DNA from: a bacterium | GTDB taxonomy: Bacteria > UBP6 > UBA1177 | Length of the DNA stretch: 8,014 nucleotides | Assembly (NCBI GenBank): GCA_017538365.1 | Contig: JAFYIZ010000007.1 | Coordinates: forward strand, 1 to 8,014 | Reading direction: 5' to 3' | Shown here: positions 1-7,521 of the stretch, piece after piece | Position numbering within the stretch: position 1 is the stretch's first letter | Layout of the letters: each line of letters opens with the position of its first letter | Translations under genes and position numbers: made by a program | The notes under the pieces: model-generated | The model's database searches: none | What the model saw: only the letters and a program-made list of their open reading frames with translations | Told to the model about the DNA's origin: nothing

Positions 1-1
1 C

Positions 2-145
2 TATTTTGACCAGAAGAGCACGGTGGACTATATAGGGGCAGTGCAGGGTATCCCGGTCTGCTTTGATGCCAAGGAGTGCGCCGTCGATACCTTTACACTC
101 CGGAATATCCATGAGCATCAGGTGATATTTATGAAGGATTTTGAG
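2..145 (+). other. recU: RecU Holliday-junction resolvase-like core fragment fused in frame to TerB-N
   Basis: Including the codons before GTG 23, the segment reads YFDQKSTVDYIGAVQGIPV followed by CFDAKECAVDTFTLRNIHEH and QVIFMKDFE. This closely resembles the catalytic core of RecU, a PD-(D/E)xK nuclease that resolves Holliday junctions in Bacillota. The candidate metal ligands are present: Asp of VDYIG, then 13 residues later Asp of FDAK, then Lys two residues on. This is the same spacing I recall for B. subtilis RecU. RecU would then continue into a Gly-Gly and beta-strand region, but here the frame passes into TerB-N sequence. The RecU N-terminal arm is outside the window and its C-terminal part is absent, so a working resolvase is unlikely. 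GC content of this segment is about 49% by hand count, with no visible break from the rest. Confidence 0.72.
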
Positions 146-1393
146 GACAGCTACGACGGCTGGAGCGGCAAATGCACATACTTTTCGCCGGCTTACCACG
201 ATCTTACCCTTACACAGCTGAGAAAATATTTCACTTGGAGAACAGCGGCGAGAAAAGGGAATTTTTCACCTATAGAATCCCCTTTTGCATACCTCTATAT
301 CAGCGAGCTGCTGTGCGGTATCGGTGCTGAAACACCTGAAGAGGCTCTGAAAAAAATGGCCGATTTTGAAACTGGCTTCGTCAATGCCGGTTTTACCGAT
401 ACGCTTCTGAAAATGCACCTTAAAAACTGGATGTTCGAATACGCCGTGACCCGCGGAATGCAGCCCGAAACTGTCATGCAGCATGCCGATCCGCAGATGT
501 TAGCGCACGACACATATCTTTCGATCCTCAAAGATCCCGCGTCAAAAAATGATAACGAGATATTTTTGGCGCTCAGTTTTTTTGCCGAAAAAGATCTCTT
601 CACTACACCTGTTGTTTCTGAAGGAGGAAGCAGAGGAAAACACCTTTTCGCAACACTTTGGAAATGCGTTTCAGCTAGATACAATGAAGGTGATACCGAC
701 TTTTTCACGGCGTGTTTCGGAGATGCACAAACTTCAAAATGGTACCCCCTTTTCAACGCCCTTTTCCGTGATGACGGCAACGATTCCGACAAAGAATGCG
801 TCCTTAACGGATGCAGAAAATACTTCTGCCGCGGCGGAATCTGGTATGAAGAGTGTTTCAGCAGAATTCAGTTCGACAAAATTAGATTTAATGCACTTCT
901 GCACGAAGCGGAAAGAGTTTTCCGCAAATACTTGAAAGCGGGAAAAACTCTGCGGCAGAAACCTGATGAGACCTGGGCGACGCACTATGCCGAAGCAGTG
1001 GTGGAAGCCGATAAAAAAGCCGAAGCAGAAGCAAAAAGACCGAAAATAAACATCGATTTGTCTGGACTCGACAAGATCAGGCGCGATGCGGCCGTCACGC
1101 GGGAAAGCCTTCTTACCGAAGACGAAACTGAAACTGAAGTCGAAGCAACCAAAGAAAATGAAGAAAACACCCTTCTCGATGCAGTCCACACCGAGATCCT
1201 GCGCACACTCCTCAAAAACGGCTCAGCCGACGAATACATAAAAGCGGCTCACCTCATGCCCTCAGTCGTTGCCGACACCATAAATTCCGCCCTATTTGAC
1301 GAGATCGGCGACAATATCCTTGAATGTGACGGAAAAACTCTTAAGATCGTTGAAGATTATGTTGAAGAGGTTGAAAAACTGCTGGAGAAATAA
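2..1393 (+). CDS. TerB-N/TerB-C domain protein with RecU-like N-terminal segment (5' partial)
   Basis: The reading frame is open at the left edge: codons from base 2 run into a GTG at 23 without a stop, so the true start is not visible and GTG 23 is probably internal. Counting from that GTG, residues 1-40 resemble the RecU resolvase core (see separate entry). Residues about 36-145 resemble TerB-N, with FMKDFEDSYDG, QLRKYFTWRTAARKGN and FAYLYISELL. Residues about 180-330 form a less conserved middle. Residues about 340-456 resemble TerB-C, with IDLSGLDKIRRDAA, TRESLLTEDE and MPSVVADTINSALFDEIGD. I see no obvious central TerB metal-binding domain. Proteins with this TerB-N/TerB-C layout are known near ATPases and helicases in Ter-linked DNA-processing loci; their biochemical role is not established. 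The next gene starts immediately after the stop, which suggests coupled translation. TerB-N/TerB-C identity is fairly sure; whether the N-terminus is native is doubtful. Confidence 0.82.
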   Translation, partial: YFDQKSTVDYIGAVQGIPVCFDAKECAVDTFTLRNIHEHQVIFMKDFEDSYDGWSGKCTYFSPAYHDLTLTQLRKYFTWRTAARKGNFSPIESPFAYLYISELLCGIGAETPEEALKKMADFETGFVNAGFTDTLLKMHLKNWMFEYAVTRGMQPETVMQHADPQMLAHDTYLSILKDPASKNDNEIFLALSFFAEKDLFTTPVVSEGGSRGKHLFATLWKCVSARYNEGDTDFFTACFGDAQTSKWYPLFNALFRDDGNDSDKECVLNGCRKYFCRGGIWYEECFSRIQFDKIRFNALLHEAERVFRKYLKAGKTLRQKPDETWATHYAEAVVEADKKAEAEAKRPKINIDLSGLDKIRRDAAVTRESLLTEDETETEVEATKENEENTLLDAVHTEILRTLLKNGSADEYIKAAHLMPSVVADTINSALFDEIGDNILECDGKTLKIVEDYVEEVEKLLEK

Positions 1394-2725
1394 ATGGCTG
1401 AAGAAAAAAGGATCGTTCCCAAGCGCATAGCCCAGACCGTCATAAATTCACTGAAAGGCGGCGTTGTTCCGAGGATCGGGCTGCCCTACATCGCGGTAGG
1501 TAGGAAAAGCGAGATCGAGGCACTGCTGCACGATGTCGAGATCATTGCGGAAGGGGGTGCGTCGTTCCGTTTTATCGTCGGTAGATACGGCTCGGGAAAG
1601 AGTTTTCTCATTCAGACGATACGCAATTACGTGATGGACAAAGGTTTCATCGTTGCCGATGCAGACCTTTCGCCCGAAAGAAGGCTTCAGGGAACTCACG
1701 GGCAGGGGCTTGCGACTTACAGAGAGCTTATCGGCAATCTTTCGACCAAAACCAAGCCCGAAGGCGGCGCACTGACGCTCGTACTTGACCGCTGGATAAA
1801 CACAGTGCAGTCTGAAACGATGCAGGAAAGCGGACTTTCGCCCGACGATCCGGCTTTGGCGGCGGCTGTGGACAAAAAAATCTACGCCGTGACAAGCGCA
1901 GTGAGTGAATTAGTTCACGGATTCGAGTTCGCACGTCTTCTTTCGCTCTATTACCGCGCATATTCGGAAGGAAACGATGAAACAAAAATGAAGGTCATCC
2001 GCTGGTTCCGCGCCGAATACGCGACAAAACGCGAGGCGAAGGAAGAACTCGGCGTGAACATCATAATCACAGACGACGACTGGTACGACTATCTCAAACT
2101 TTTCGCCCTTTTTTTCAGGCTCGCAGGATACGCCGGAATGATGATAATGATCGATGAACTTGTGAACATCTACAAGATTCCCAACTCGATAACACGCCAG
2201 TATAACTACGAAAAAATGCTCACAATGTATAACGACACATTGCAGGGAAAGGCTCGTTATTTAGGCATCATCATGGGGGGAACACCGCAGGCGGTCGATG
2301 ACAAAAGACGCGGAGTCTACAGCTACGAAGCGCTCCGTTCACGCCTTGCCGAAGGAAAATTTTCTAAGGAAGGTGCGCGAGACCTGCTTGCTCCGGTGAT
2401 AAGACTTGAGCCTCTGACAGCAGAAGAGATGCTCGTTTTATGCGAAAAGTTGGCCGATATGCATGCAGGACTTTACGGATATCAAAGAAAAGTCGGCGTT
2501 GACGACCTCACTGCCTTCATCAAGCTCGAATACGGCAGGATCGGGGCAGACCAGAACATCACGCCGCGCGAAGTCATCCGAGATTTCATCGAACTCATGG
2601 ATCTCATGTATCAGCATCCAAATATGGATATGGCAACGCTGCTTCAGTCGGACGATTTCACTTACACAAAATCGGAAGCGGTCTCCGACGAAGCCGAAGA
2701 CAACTTCGCGGAGTTCACGATATGA
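1394..2725 (+). CDS. BrxC/BrxD-like (DUF2791) P-loop ATP-binding protein
   Basis: This is a 443-residue AAA+/STAND-like ATPase of the family annotated as BREX system ATP-binding (BrxD-type, DUF2791). The N-terminal lead-in (KRIAQTVINSLKGGVVPRIG, then IAVGRKSE) precedes Walker A GRYGSGKS at residues 63-70. Walker B is GMMIMIDE at 248-255. A sensor-like GIIMGGTP lies at 291-298, and YEALRSRL at 311-318 supplies candidate arginine residues. The C-terminal ITPREVIRDFIELMD (from 389) fits the winged-helix-like tail of the family. Length is close to that of BrxD proteins. ATG 1394 directly follows the upstream TAA, and GGAG at 1384-1387 gives good spacing, so the start is secure. Known BrxD proteins pair with BrxHI helicases in BREX subtypes. 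No PglZ, PglX or BrxC is visible here, so this is BREX-like in parts and not a BREX system. It is probably cytosolic and may remodel DNA-bound complexes, which is inference. Confidence 0.88.
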   Translation: MAEEKRIVPKRIAQTVINSLKGGVVPRIGLPYIAVGRKSEIEALLHDVEIIAEGGASFRFIVGRYGSGKSFLIQTIRNYVMDKGFIVADADLSPERRLQGTHGQGLATYRELIGNLSTKTKPEGGALTLVLDRWINTVQSETMQESGLSPDDPALAAAVDKKIYAVTSAVSELVHGFEFARLLSLYYRAYSEGNDETKMKVIRWFRAEYATKREAKEELGVNIIITDDDWYDYLKLFALFFRLAGYAGMMIMIDELVNIYKIPNSITRQYNYEKMLTMYNDTLQGKARYLGIIMGGTPQAVDDKRRGVYSYEALRSRLAEGKFSKEGARDLLAPVIRLEPLTAEEMLVLCEKLADMHAGLYGYQRKVGVDDLTAFIKLEYGRIGADQNITPREVIRDFIELMDLMYQHPNMDMATLLQSDDFTYTKSEAVSDEAEDNFAEFTI

Positions 2726-4953
2726 ACGTATTTGCCAGATACGCTCCTTTTATTCAGGATCACATCTACAAAAGCGGCTGGAAAATGCTTCGCGCCGTGC
2801 AGAATGCAGCAGGTGATGCGATCTTTGGAACTGACGACAATGTTCTTCTTGCAGCTTCGACCGCATCAGGAAAGACCGAGGCGGCATTTTTCCCGATACT
2901 TACCCTGCTTGATGAAAAACCGTCAGCAAGTGTCGGAATTTTGTATATCGCGCCGCTCAAAGCGCTCATCAACGACCAGTTCGGAAGGTTGAACGAGCTC
3001 TGTGAAGAAGCCAGCATTCCCATTTACCGCTGGCACGGAGATGTTCCGCAGACACAGAAACGGAAACTCATCAAAAAACCGTCGGGAATACTTCAGATAA
3101 CGCCCGAATCGCTAGAATCGCTGATGATAAACAAACACATGGAGATCCCATCTCTTTTCTGTGATCTGCGCTTCATCGTGATTGATGAGATCCACTCTCT
3201 TTTGCGCGGCGACCGCGGAATGCAGACATTCTGCCTCATCGAGCGGCTGTGCAAAGTTGCAGGCTGTGACCCGAGAAGGATAGGACTTTCGGCAACTATC
3301 GGAGATCCCGAAGCGGCGGGAGCTTTCCTTTCGGCGGGAAGCGGAAGAAAGACTGTGATACCGCGTTTTGACGGCGGAAAGGAAGTCTGGCGGCTTTCTA
3401 TGGAACATTTCTACAACACCGATCCGCAGGCAGATTCTCCCGATATTCCAAGCGAAGCGACAGAAGATGAAGAGAAGACCGATACCGCGCCTGACAAGGC
3501 TGATCCGGGCTTAGCCTACATTTTCGAGCATACAAGAGGCAGGAAGTGCCTGATCTTCACAAATTCGCGCGAAGAGTGCGAATCGGTCTGCCAGAATCTG
3601 CGGCAATACTGCGAAATAAAGCACGAACCCGACCGCTTTCTGATTCACCACGGCAATCTTTCGGCATCGTACCGCGAAAGCGCCGAAGAAGAGATGAAAG
3701 ACGATTCTTCGCTGATGTCTGTCTGCGCCACGGCGACGCTTGAGCTCGGGATCGATATCGGAAAACTTGAACGCGCCTTTCAGATCGATGCACCTTTCAC
3801 AGTTTCAGGTTTTCTGCAGCGGATGGGCAGAACAGGCAGACGCGGTGATCCCTCGGAAATGCATTTTGTCATGCGTGAAGACCATCCGGAAGAAAGGGCA
3901 ATGCTTCCCGCCCTCATTCCGTGGTATCTTGTGCAGGGGATAGCGCTCGTGCAGCTTTACATCGAAGAGCGTTTTGTCGAGCCGCCGAAGACTGACAGGC
4001 TTCCTTTCAGCCTTCTCTACCACCAGACGATGAGCACTCTCGCTTCGTGCGGAGAAATGACACCTGCAGAGCTTGCTTCGAGAGTTCTGACCCTCAACTG
4101 CTTCAAAAGGATAACTGCTGACGACTACAAGATCCTTCTCAGACACCTGATAAATACCGGCCACATCAGCCGCACGGAAAACGGCGGACTAATCGTCGGA
4201 CTTGCAGGAGAGAGAATCGTCAGCAACTTCAAATTCTACGCCGTTTTTCAGGAAAATATCGAATATTCGGTCAAAGCAGACTCAGTTGAGCTGGGAACCA
4301 TCGTAAAACCGCCGCCAGCAGGAGAAAAGATCGCGATCGCAGGAAGAGTCTGGGTCGTTGACGAAGTAGACCACCAGAAAAAAGTTGTCTACTGCACCCT
4401 TGTCAAAGGGAATATTCCGGCATATTTCGGCGATGTCGCGGGAGATGTCCACACCCGGATTTTAGAGCGGATGCGCGGCGTTCTGAACGAAGAAAAAAGC
4501 TATCCCTATCTCATGCGTCATGCAGTGTGCAGACTAAGCGAAGCAAGAGAGACTTCCCAAAAAGCGGGAATGTCGCAAAATCCGCTCATTCACTTGGGCG
4601 GCAACATGTGGGCTCTTTTTCCGTGGCTCGGAAGTTATGCATTTCTGGCACTGGAGCGCTTTTTGAAAATACGCTGCGGTTCCCGCCTCGGCCTCAAAGG
4701 ACTTTCTTCATCGCGCCCCTACTTCATGCAGTTCACGATGAAAGCCGATCCCGAAACTTTCTACAAAATAGTATCCGAAGAAGCGGCAAAAGGTATTGAT
4801 CCGATGGAACTTATCTATCCGAAAGAAAACCCGGTTTTCGAAAAATACGACGAATTTGTGCCAGTTGAACTTATCAGAAAAGGCTTCGCTTTCGGTATTT
4901 TGGATATCGAAGGAATGAAAAAACGGATTTCGGAGTGGTCGGACAAGAGTTAA
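2722..4953 (+). CDS. Lhr-like superfamily 2 DEAD/DEAH-box helicase (BrxHI-like)
   Basis: This 743-residue SF2 helicase has a full motif set: motif I STASGKT (46-52), Ia APLKALINDQ (78-87), Ib TPESLES (127-133), II DEIH (155-158), III SAT (190-192), IV LIFTNSREE (277-285), V ATATLELGIDIG (336-347) and VI QRMGRTGRRG (366-375). After the two RecA lobes comes a winged-helix-like region (about 430-500). It is followed by a beta-rich region around AGRVWVVDEVDHQKK, typical of Lhr-like proteins, and a conserved-looking C-terminus. The DEIH box and TGRRG favour Lhr-type ATP-dependent nucleic-acid translocation over RNA-only DEAD-box activity. An acidic low-complexity insert (233-262) separates the lobes. 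The start overlaps the ATPase stop as ATGA, and GGAG at 2710-2713 sits 8 bases upstream, so translation is coupled to the preceding ATPase. The pairing with a BrxD-like ATPase resembles BrxD/BrxHI. Helicase identity is sure; the BrxHI assignment is less so. Confidence 0.9.
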   Translation: MNVFARYAPFIQDHIYKSGWKMLRAVQNAAGDAIFGTDDNVLLAASTASGKTEAAFFPILTLLDEKPSASVGILYIAPLKALINDQFGRLNELCEEASIPIYRWHGDVPQTQKRKLIKKPSGILQITPESLESLMINKHMEIPSLFCDLRFIVIDEIHSLLRGDRGMQTFCLIERLCKVAGCDPRRIGLSATIGDPEAAGAFLSAGSGRKTVIPRFDGGKEVWRLSMEHFYNTDPQADSPDIPSEATEDEEKTDTAPDKADPGLAYIFEHTRGRKCLIFTNSREECESVCQNLRQYCEIKHEPDRFLIHHGNLSASYRESAEEEMKDDSSLMSVCATATLELGIDIGKLERAFQIDAPFTVSGFLQRMGRTGRRGDPSEMHFVMREDHPEERAMLPALIPWYLVQGIALVQLYIEERFVEPPKTDRLPFSLLYHQTMSTLASCGEMTPAELASRVLTLNCFKRITADDYKILLRHLINTGHISRTENGGLIVGLAGERIVSNFKFYAVFQENIEYSVKADSVELGTIVKPPPAGEKIAIAGRVWVVDEVDHQKKVVYCTLVKGNIPAYFGDVAGDVHTRILERMRGVLNEEKSYPYLMRHAVCRLSEARETSQKAGMSQNPLIHLGGNMWALFPWLGSYAFLALERFLKIRCGSRLGLKGLSSSRPYFMQFTMKADPETFYKIVSEEAAKGIDPMELIYPKENPVFEKYDEFVPVELIRKGFAFGILDIEGMKKRISEWSDKS

Positions 4954-4954
4954 A

Positions 4955-5632
4955 ATGCAGTTTTCAATTTCAGGCAGAACAGTTGATATTTTTTCAAGTG
5001 CAGAAGGCATTGCACCGCTCGTCATTCTGAACACGATCCAGGGAGAAGGTGCAAAAATATTTGAAAAATGCCTTGAACTCGGCTGCAAAAACTTCACTCT
5101 TGCCGCAATCGGCGGACTCAACTGGAACCACGATCTTTCACCGTGGGAAACTCCCGATATAAGAAACAACAGATACAGTTTCGGCGGAGCAGACGAATAC
5201 ATTTCGCAGCTTACGACTCAAATCATGCCGGAAATCCTCTCGAAACTGCCGGGGAAGCCTGAATTTACGGCGATCGCAGGGTATTCACTTGCCGGACTTT
5301 TTGCTCTTTACGCAACATACAGAACTGATGTTTTCAGCCGCGTTGCAAGCGTTTCGGGCTCTCTCTGGTTTCCGGGTTTTACCGAATTCGCGCAGTCGCA
5401 TGATTTTGTAAAAACTCCTGATTGTATCTACCTTTCCCTGGGAGATACCGAAGCTAAAACACGCGACAAAAACCTAGCTCCAGTTCAGAAAAACACAGAG
5501 TTTATTGCCGGTTTATACAAATCCCGCGGAATCGAAACGATTTTCGAACTTAATTGCGGCAATCACTTCACCGATACGATAGGACGCACTGCAAAAGGGA
5601 TAAAGAAGATAATTGACACCGTGTCAAAATAA
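4955..5632 (+). CDS. Alpha/beta-hydrolase fold esterase-like protein
   Basis: This is a 225-residue protein with a serine-hydrolase nucleophile elbow in AIAGYSLAGLFALYA, which makes Ser111 the likely nucleophile. The likely acid is Asp164 in YLSLGDTEA, and the likely base is His204 in CGNHF. A segment before the elbow (IGGLNWNHDLSPWE, about 52-65) could supply the oxyanion-hole loop and substrate pocket. There is no signal peptide or membrane segment, so it should be cytosolic. The family resembles the putative esterase / esterase D-like group, and the substrate cannot be told from sequence. ATG 4955 lies one base after the helicase stop. The Shine-Dalgarno is weak (AAGAG at 4945-4949, or GGA at 4941), which fits expression by read-through or re-initiation from the helicase. 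It could be a true partner of the upstream module or a hitchhiking metabolic gene. Confidence 0.8.
   Translation: MQFSISGRTVDIFSSAEGIAPLVILNTIQGEGAKIFEKCLELGCKNFTLAAIGGLNWNHDLSPWETPDIRNNRYSFGGADEYISQLTTQIMPEILSKLPGKPEFTAIAGYSLAGLFALYATYRTDVFSRVASVSGSLWFPGFTEFAQSHDFVKTPDCIYLSLGDTEAKTRDKNLAPVQKNTEFIAGLYKSRGIETIFELNCGNHFTDTIGRTAKGIKKIIDTVSK
5613..5627. terminator. Small inverted repeat at the convergent junction, possible weak terminator
   Basis: TTGACAC and GTGTCAA form a perfect 7-base inverted repeat around a single C, so a realistic hairpin has six pairs and a CCG loop. It lies in the last codons of the hydrolase gene. Read on the minus strand, the arm is followed by a T-rich stretch (TTATCTTCTTTA), so it could end the metal-resistance transcript. 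On the plus strand the downstream bases are A-rich, not a U tract. The stem is short and this is a tentative call. Confidence 0.28.
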
Positions 5633-5660
5633 AAATTTTGGAAAATTTCACTAGTTTTTT
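5633..5660 (+). terminator. AT-only inverted repeat followed by T6, possible weak terminator of the plus-strand operon
   Basis: AAATTTT (5633-5639) and AAAATTT (5642-5648) are inverted copies around GG, immediately after the hydrolase stop. Six bases later there is a T6 run at 5655-5660, which is also the end of the ATPase coding region on the other strand. The stem has no G-C pairs and would be weak, so this is only a candidate. Confidence 0.2.
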
Positions 5661-7519
5661 CGACTCATCGCGCGCATCGAATTAAATACTGCAAGCACTG
5701 TAACTCCGACATCTCCGAAAACAGCTTCCCACATGTTTGCGACTCCTAAGGCACCCAGAATGAGCACGAGGAACTTGACTGCAAGGGCGAAAGTTATGTT
5801 TTCACGAACGATGGCCATTGTTTTTTTTGAAATGCGTATGACAGAAGAAATTTTTCTGATATCGTCATCCATAAGCACTACATCGGCCGCTTCGATCGCC
5901 GCATCGGAACCTAAACTTCCCATCGCGATACCGATATCGGCCCGCATTAAGACCGGCGCATCGTTGATCCCGTCGCCTACGAATGCGACTTTCCCGTTCT
6001 TTTCTTCCGAGATCAGTTTTTCGATCTCACGTACTTTGCCGGCAGGAAGAAGCTCTGCGCGGAATTCGTCGATCCCGAGAGTTTCGGCAACTGTTTCAGC
6101 CGCTTTAATGCGGTCCCCGGAAAGCATGACCGTTTTTCTGACACCTGCCGAACGCATCTCAGAGAGAGCCTCTTTGGTCCCGTTTTTGATCTCGTCGGAT
6201 ATCACGATGCTCCCTGCATAAGTTCCGTCGCATGCGACATGAACGATTGTTCCGGCATCTTCGTTAGGAGTGTATTCGATACCAAGCTCATCCAGAAGAA
6301 GGCAGTTTCCGGCAGCGATGTTTTTACCGTCATAATTCACAGCAACGCCGCGCCCCGCAGTTTCTTTGGCTATCGAAACTTTATCAGTTTCTATCCTGCC
6401 TCCGTAAGCGTTTGCGATGGATCTCGCTATCGGGTGGTTGGATAAGCTTTCAGCGTGAGCCGCAAGCCGGAGGAGCTCTTCGTCGGAAAAGCCTGCCGCC
6501 GCATTCGGAAGGACTCTGCTCACTTTGAATTCACCTTTTGTGAGTGTTCCCGTTTTATCGAAAACAACAGTTTTTACTTCCGACACCGCTTCCAAATAGC
6601 TGCTTCCTTTTATGAGCACGCCGATCTTTGAAGCGGCACCGATCCCGCCGAAAAATCCGAGCGGAACCGAGATCACAAGGGCGCACGGGCACGACACGAT
6701 AAGAAAAATGCAGGCGCGCTCGATCCAGTCGGAAAAGCTGTAACCGAATAAAAGCGGAGGAATCACAGCAAGAAGAAGCGCGCTGACAGTGACTATCGGG
6801 GTGTAGACTCTCGCGAAACGGGTGATGAAATTTTCGAGCCTCGCCTTTTTGGAGCTTGCGTTTTCGACAAGTTCAAGGATCTTCGCAACGGTAGAATCCT
6901 CGTATTTTTTTGCGACTTTTACTTTTAAGGTCCCTTCCCCGTTGACGCATCCGCTTATCACTTCATCTCCGGCAGCAACCCTGCGCGGCACCGATTCTCC
7001 GGTAAGCGCCGCCGTATCGATGAAGGATTCTCCTTCGGTGACGACTCCGTCAAGCGGTATCTTCTCTCCCGCTCTTATCACGATGATGTCTCCGATATTT
7101 ACATCTTCGGGATCGACTTCTTCTATCCCGTCAGGCGTCTCAAGATTCGCGTATTCAGGGGCGATGCTCATCATTTCGGCGATCGACGCCCTTGATTTTC
7201 CGACAGCATAGCTCTGGAAAAATTCACCGATCTGGTAGAAAAGCATGACCGCCGTCGCCTCGGAATATTCGCCTATCGCAAACGCCGCCACAGTCGCCAC
7301 CATCATGAGAAAACTCTCGTCGAAAGCGTTCCCTCGGACAATGTTGACTAGCGCCTTTTTCAGCACGCTGTGGCCGATAACTATGTAGGGAACAAGGTAA
7401 AGAGCGAGTTTTACGCGATAGTCACTGAATAAACCGAGATTATCGCAGACAAAAACAGCCGCGAAAAGCAGAATTGTGGTAACGATCTCGATGACCGTTC
7501 TTTTTTGCTTCGCGTTCAT
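5651..7519 (-). CDS. cadA: P1B-2 type heavy-metal (Zn/Cd/Pb) exporting ATPase without N-terminal HMA domain
   Basis: This is a 622-residue P-type ATPase that would pump divalent soft metals out across the cytoplasmic membrane. Hydrophobic segments lie near residues 10-28, 36-52, 71-104, 240-260, 268-291, 571-592 and 596-612. The actuator loop carries TGES (173-176). The transport-site motif SCPCAL has Cys277 and Cys279. The phosphorylation motif DKTGT starts at Asp321, the HP motif is His362-Pro363, and the hinge GDGIND is 515-520. Lys582 and Asp603 match the TM7 Lys and TM8 Asp of ZntA-type pumps, with the same 21-residue spacing. This places it in the P1B-2 (Zn/Cd/Pb) subgroup and argues against copper. 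Most relatives have an N-terminal HMA domain; this one starts almost at TM1, and the domain is encoded by the upstream gene. ATG 7519 follows that gene's stop after two bases. The Shine-Dalgarno (GTGGAT) is modest, which fits translational coupling. Confidence 0.95.
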   Translation of the reverse strand: MNAKQKRTVIEIVTTILLFAAVFVCDNLGLFSDYRVKLALYLVPYIVIGHSVLKKALVNIVRGNAFDESFLMMVATVAAFAIGEYSEATAVMLFYQIGEFFQSYAVGKSRASIAEMMSIAPEYANLETPDGIEEVDPEDVNIGDIIVIRAGEKIPLDGVVTEGESFIDTAALTGESVPRRVAAGDEVISGCVNGEGTLKVKVAKKYEDSTVAKILELVENASSKKARLENFITRFARVYTPIVTVSALLLAVIPPLLFGYSFSDWIERACIFLIVSCPCALVISVPLGFFGGIGAASKIGVLIKGSSYLEAVSEVKTVVFDKTGTLTKGEFKVSRVLPNAAAGFSDEELLRLAAHAESLSNHPIARSIANAYGGRIETDKVSIAKETAGRGVAVNYDGKNIAAGNCLLLDELGIEYTPNEDAGTIVHVACDGTYAGSIVISDEIKNGTKEALSEMRSAGVRKTVMLSGDRIKAAETVAETLGIDEFRAELLPAGKVREIEKLISEEKNGKVAFVGDGINDAPVLMRADIGIAMGSLGSDAAIEAADVVLMDDDIRKISSVIRISKKTMAIVRENITFALAVKFLVLILGALGVANMWEAVFGDVGVTVLAVFNSMRAMSRKN

Positions 7520-7521
7520 GG

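Noticed and set aside
734-1239. Long minus-strand open frames opposite the TerB gene
   Set aside because: They have no recognisable domain, overlap a conserved plus-strand gene and look like codon-usage shadows.
1-4953. Calling the left block a BREX or complete tellurite-resistance (ter) system
   Set aside because: Only BrxD-like and BrxHI-like parts are seen, and PglZ, PglX, BrxC and BrxL are not in the window. TerB-N and TerB-C are present, but no TerC, TerD or canonical TerB domain is visible.
5821-5828. Run of eight T on the plus strand (A8 in the ATPase coding strand), a possible slippage or frameshift site
   Set aside because: The run encodes ordinary Lys-Lys within ISKKTM, the frame is intact on both sides with conserved motifs before and after, and no stimulatory structure is obvious.
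5733-7211. Plus-strand open frames opposite the metal ATPase
   Set aside because: They are Ser/Ala/Ile-rich translations of the complement of a highly conserved P-type ATPase, with no domain of their own.
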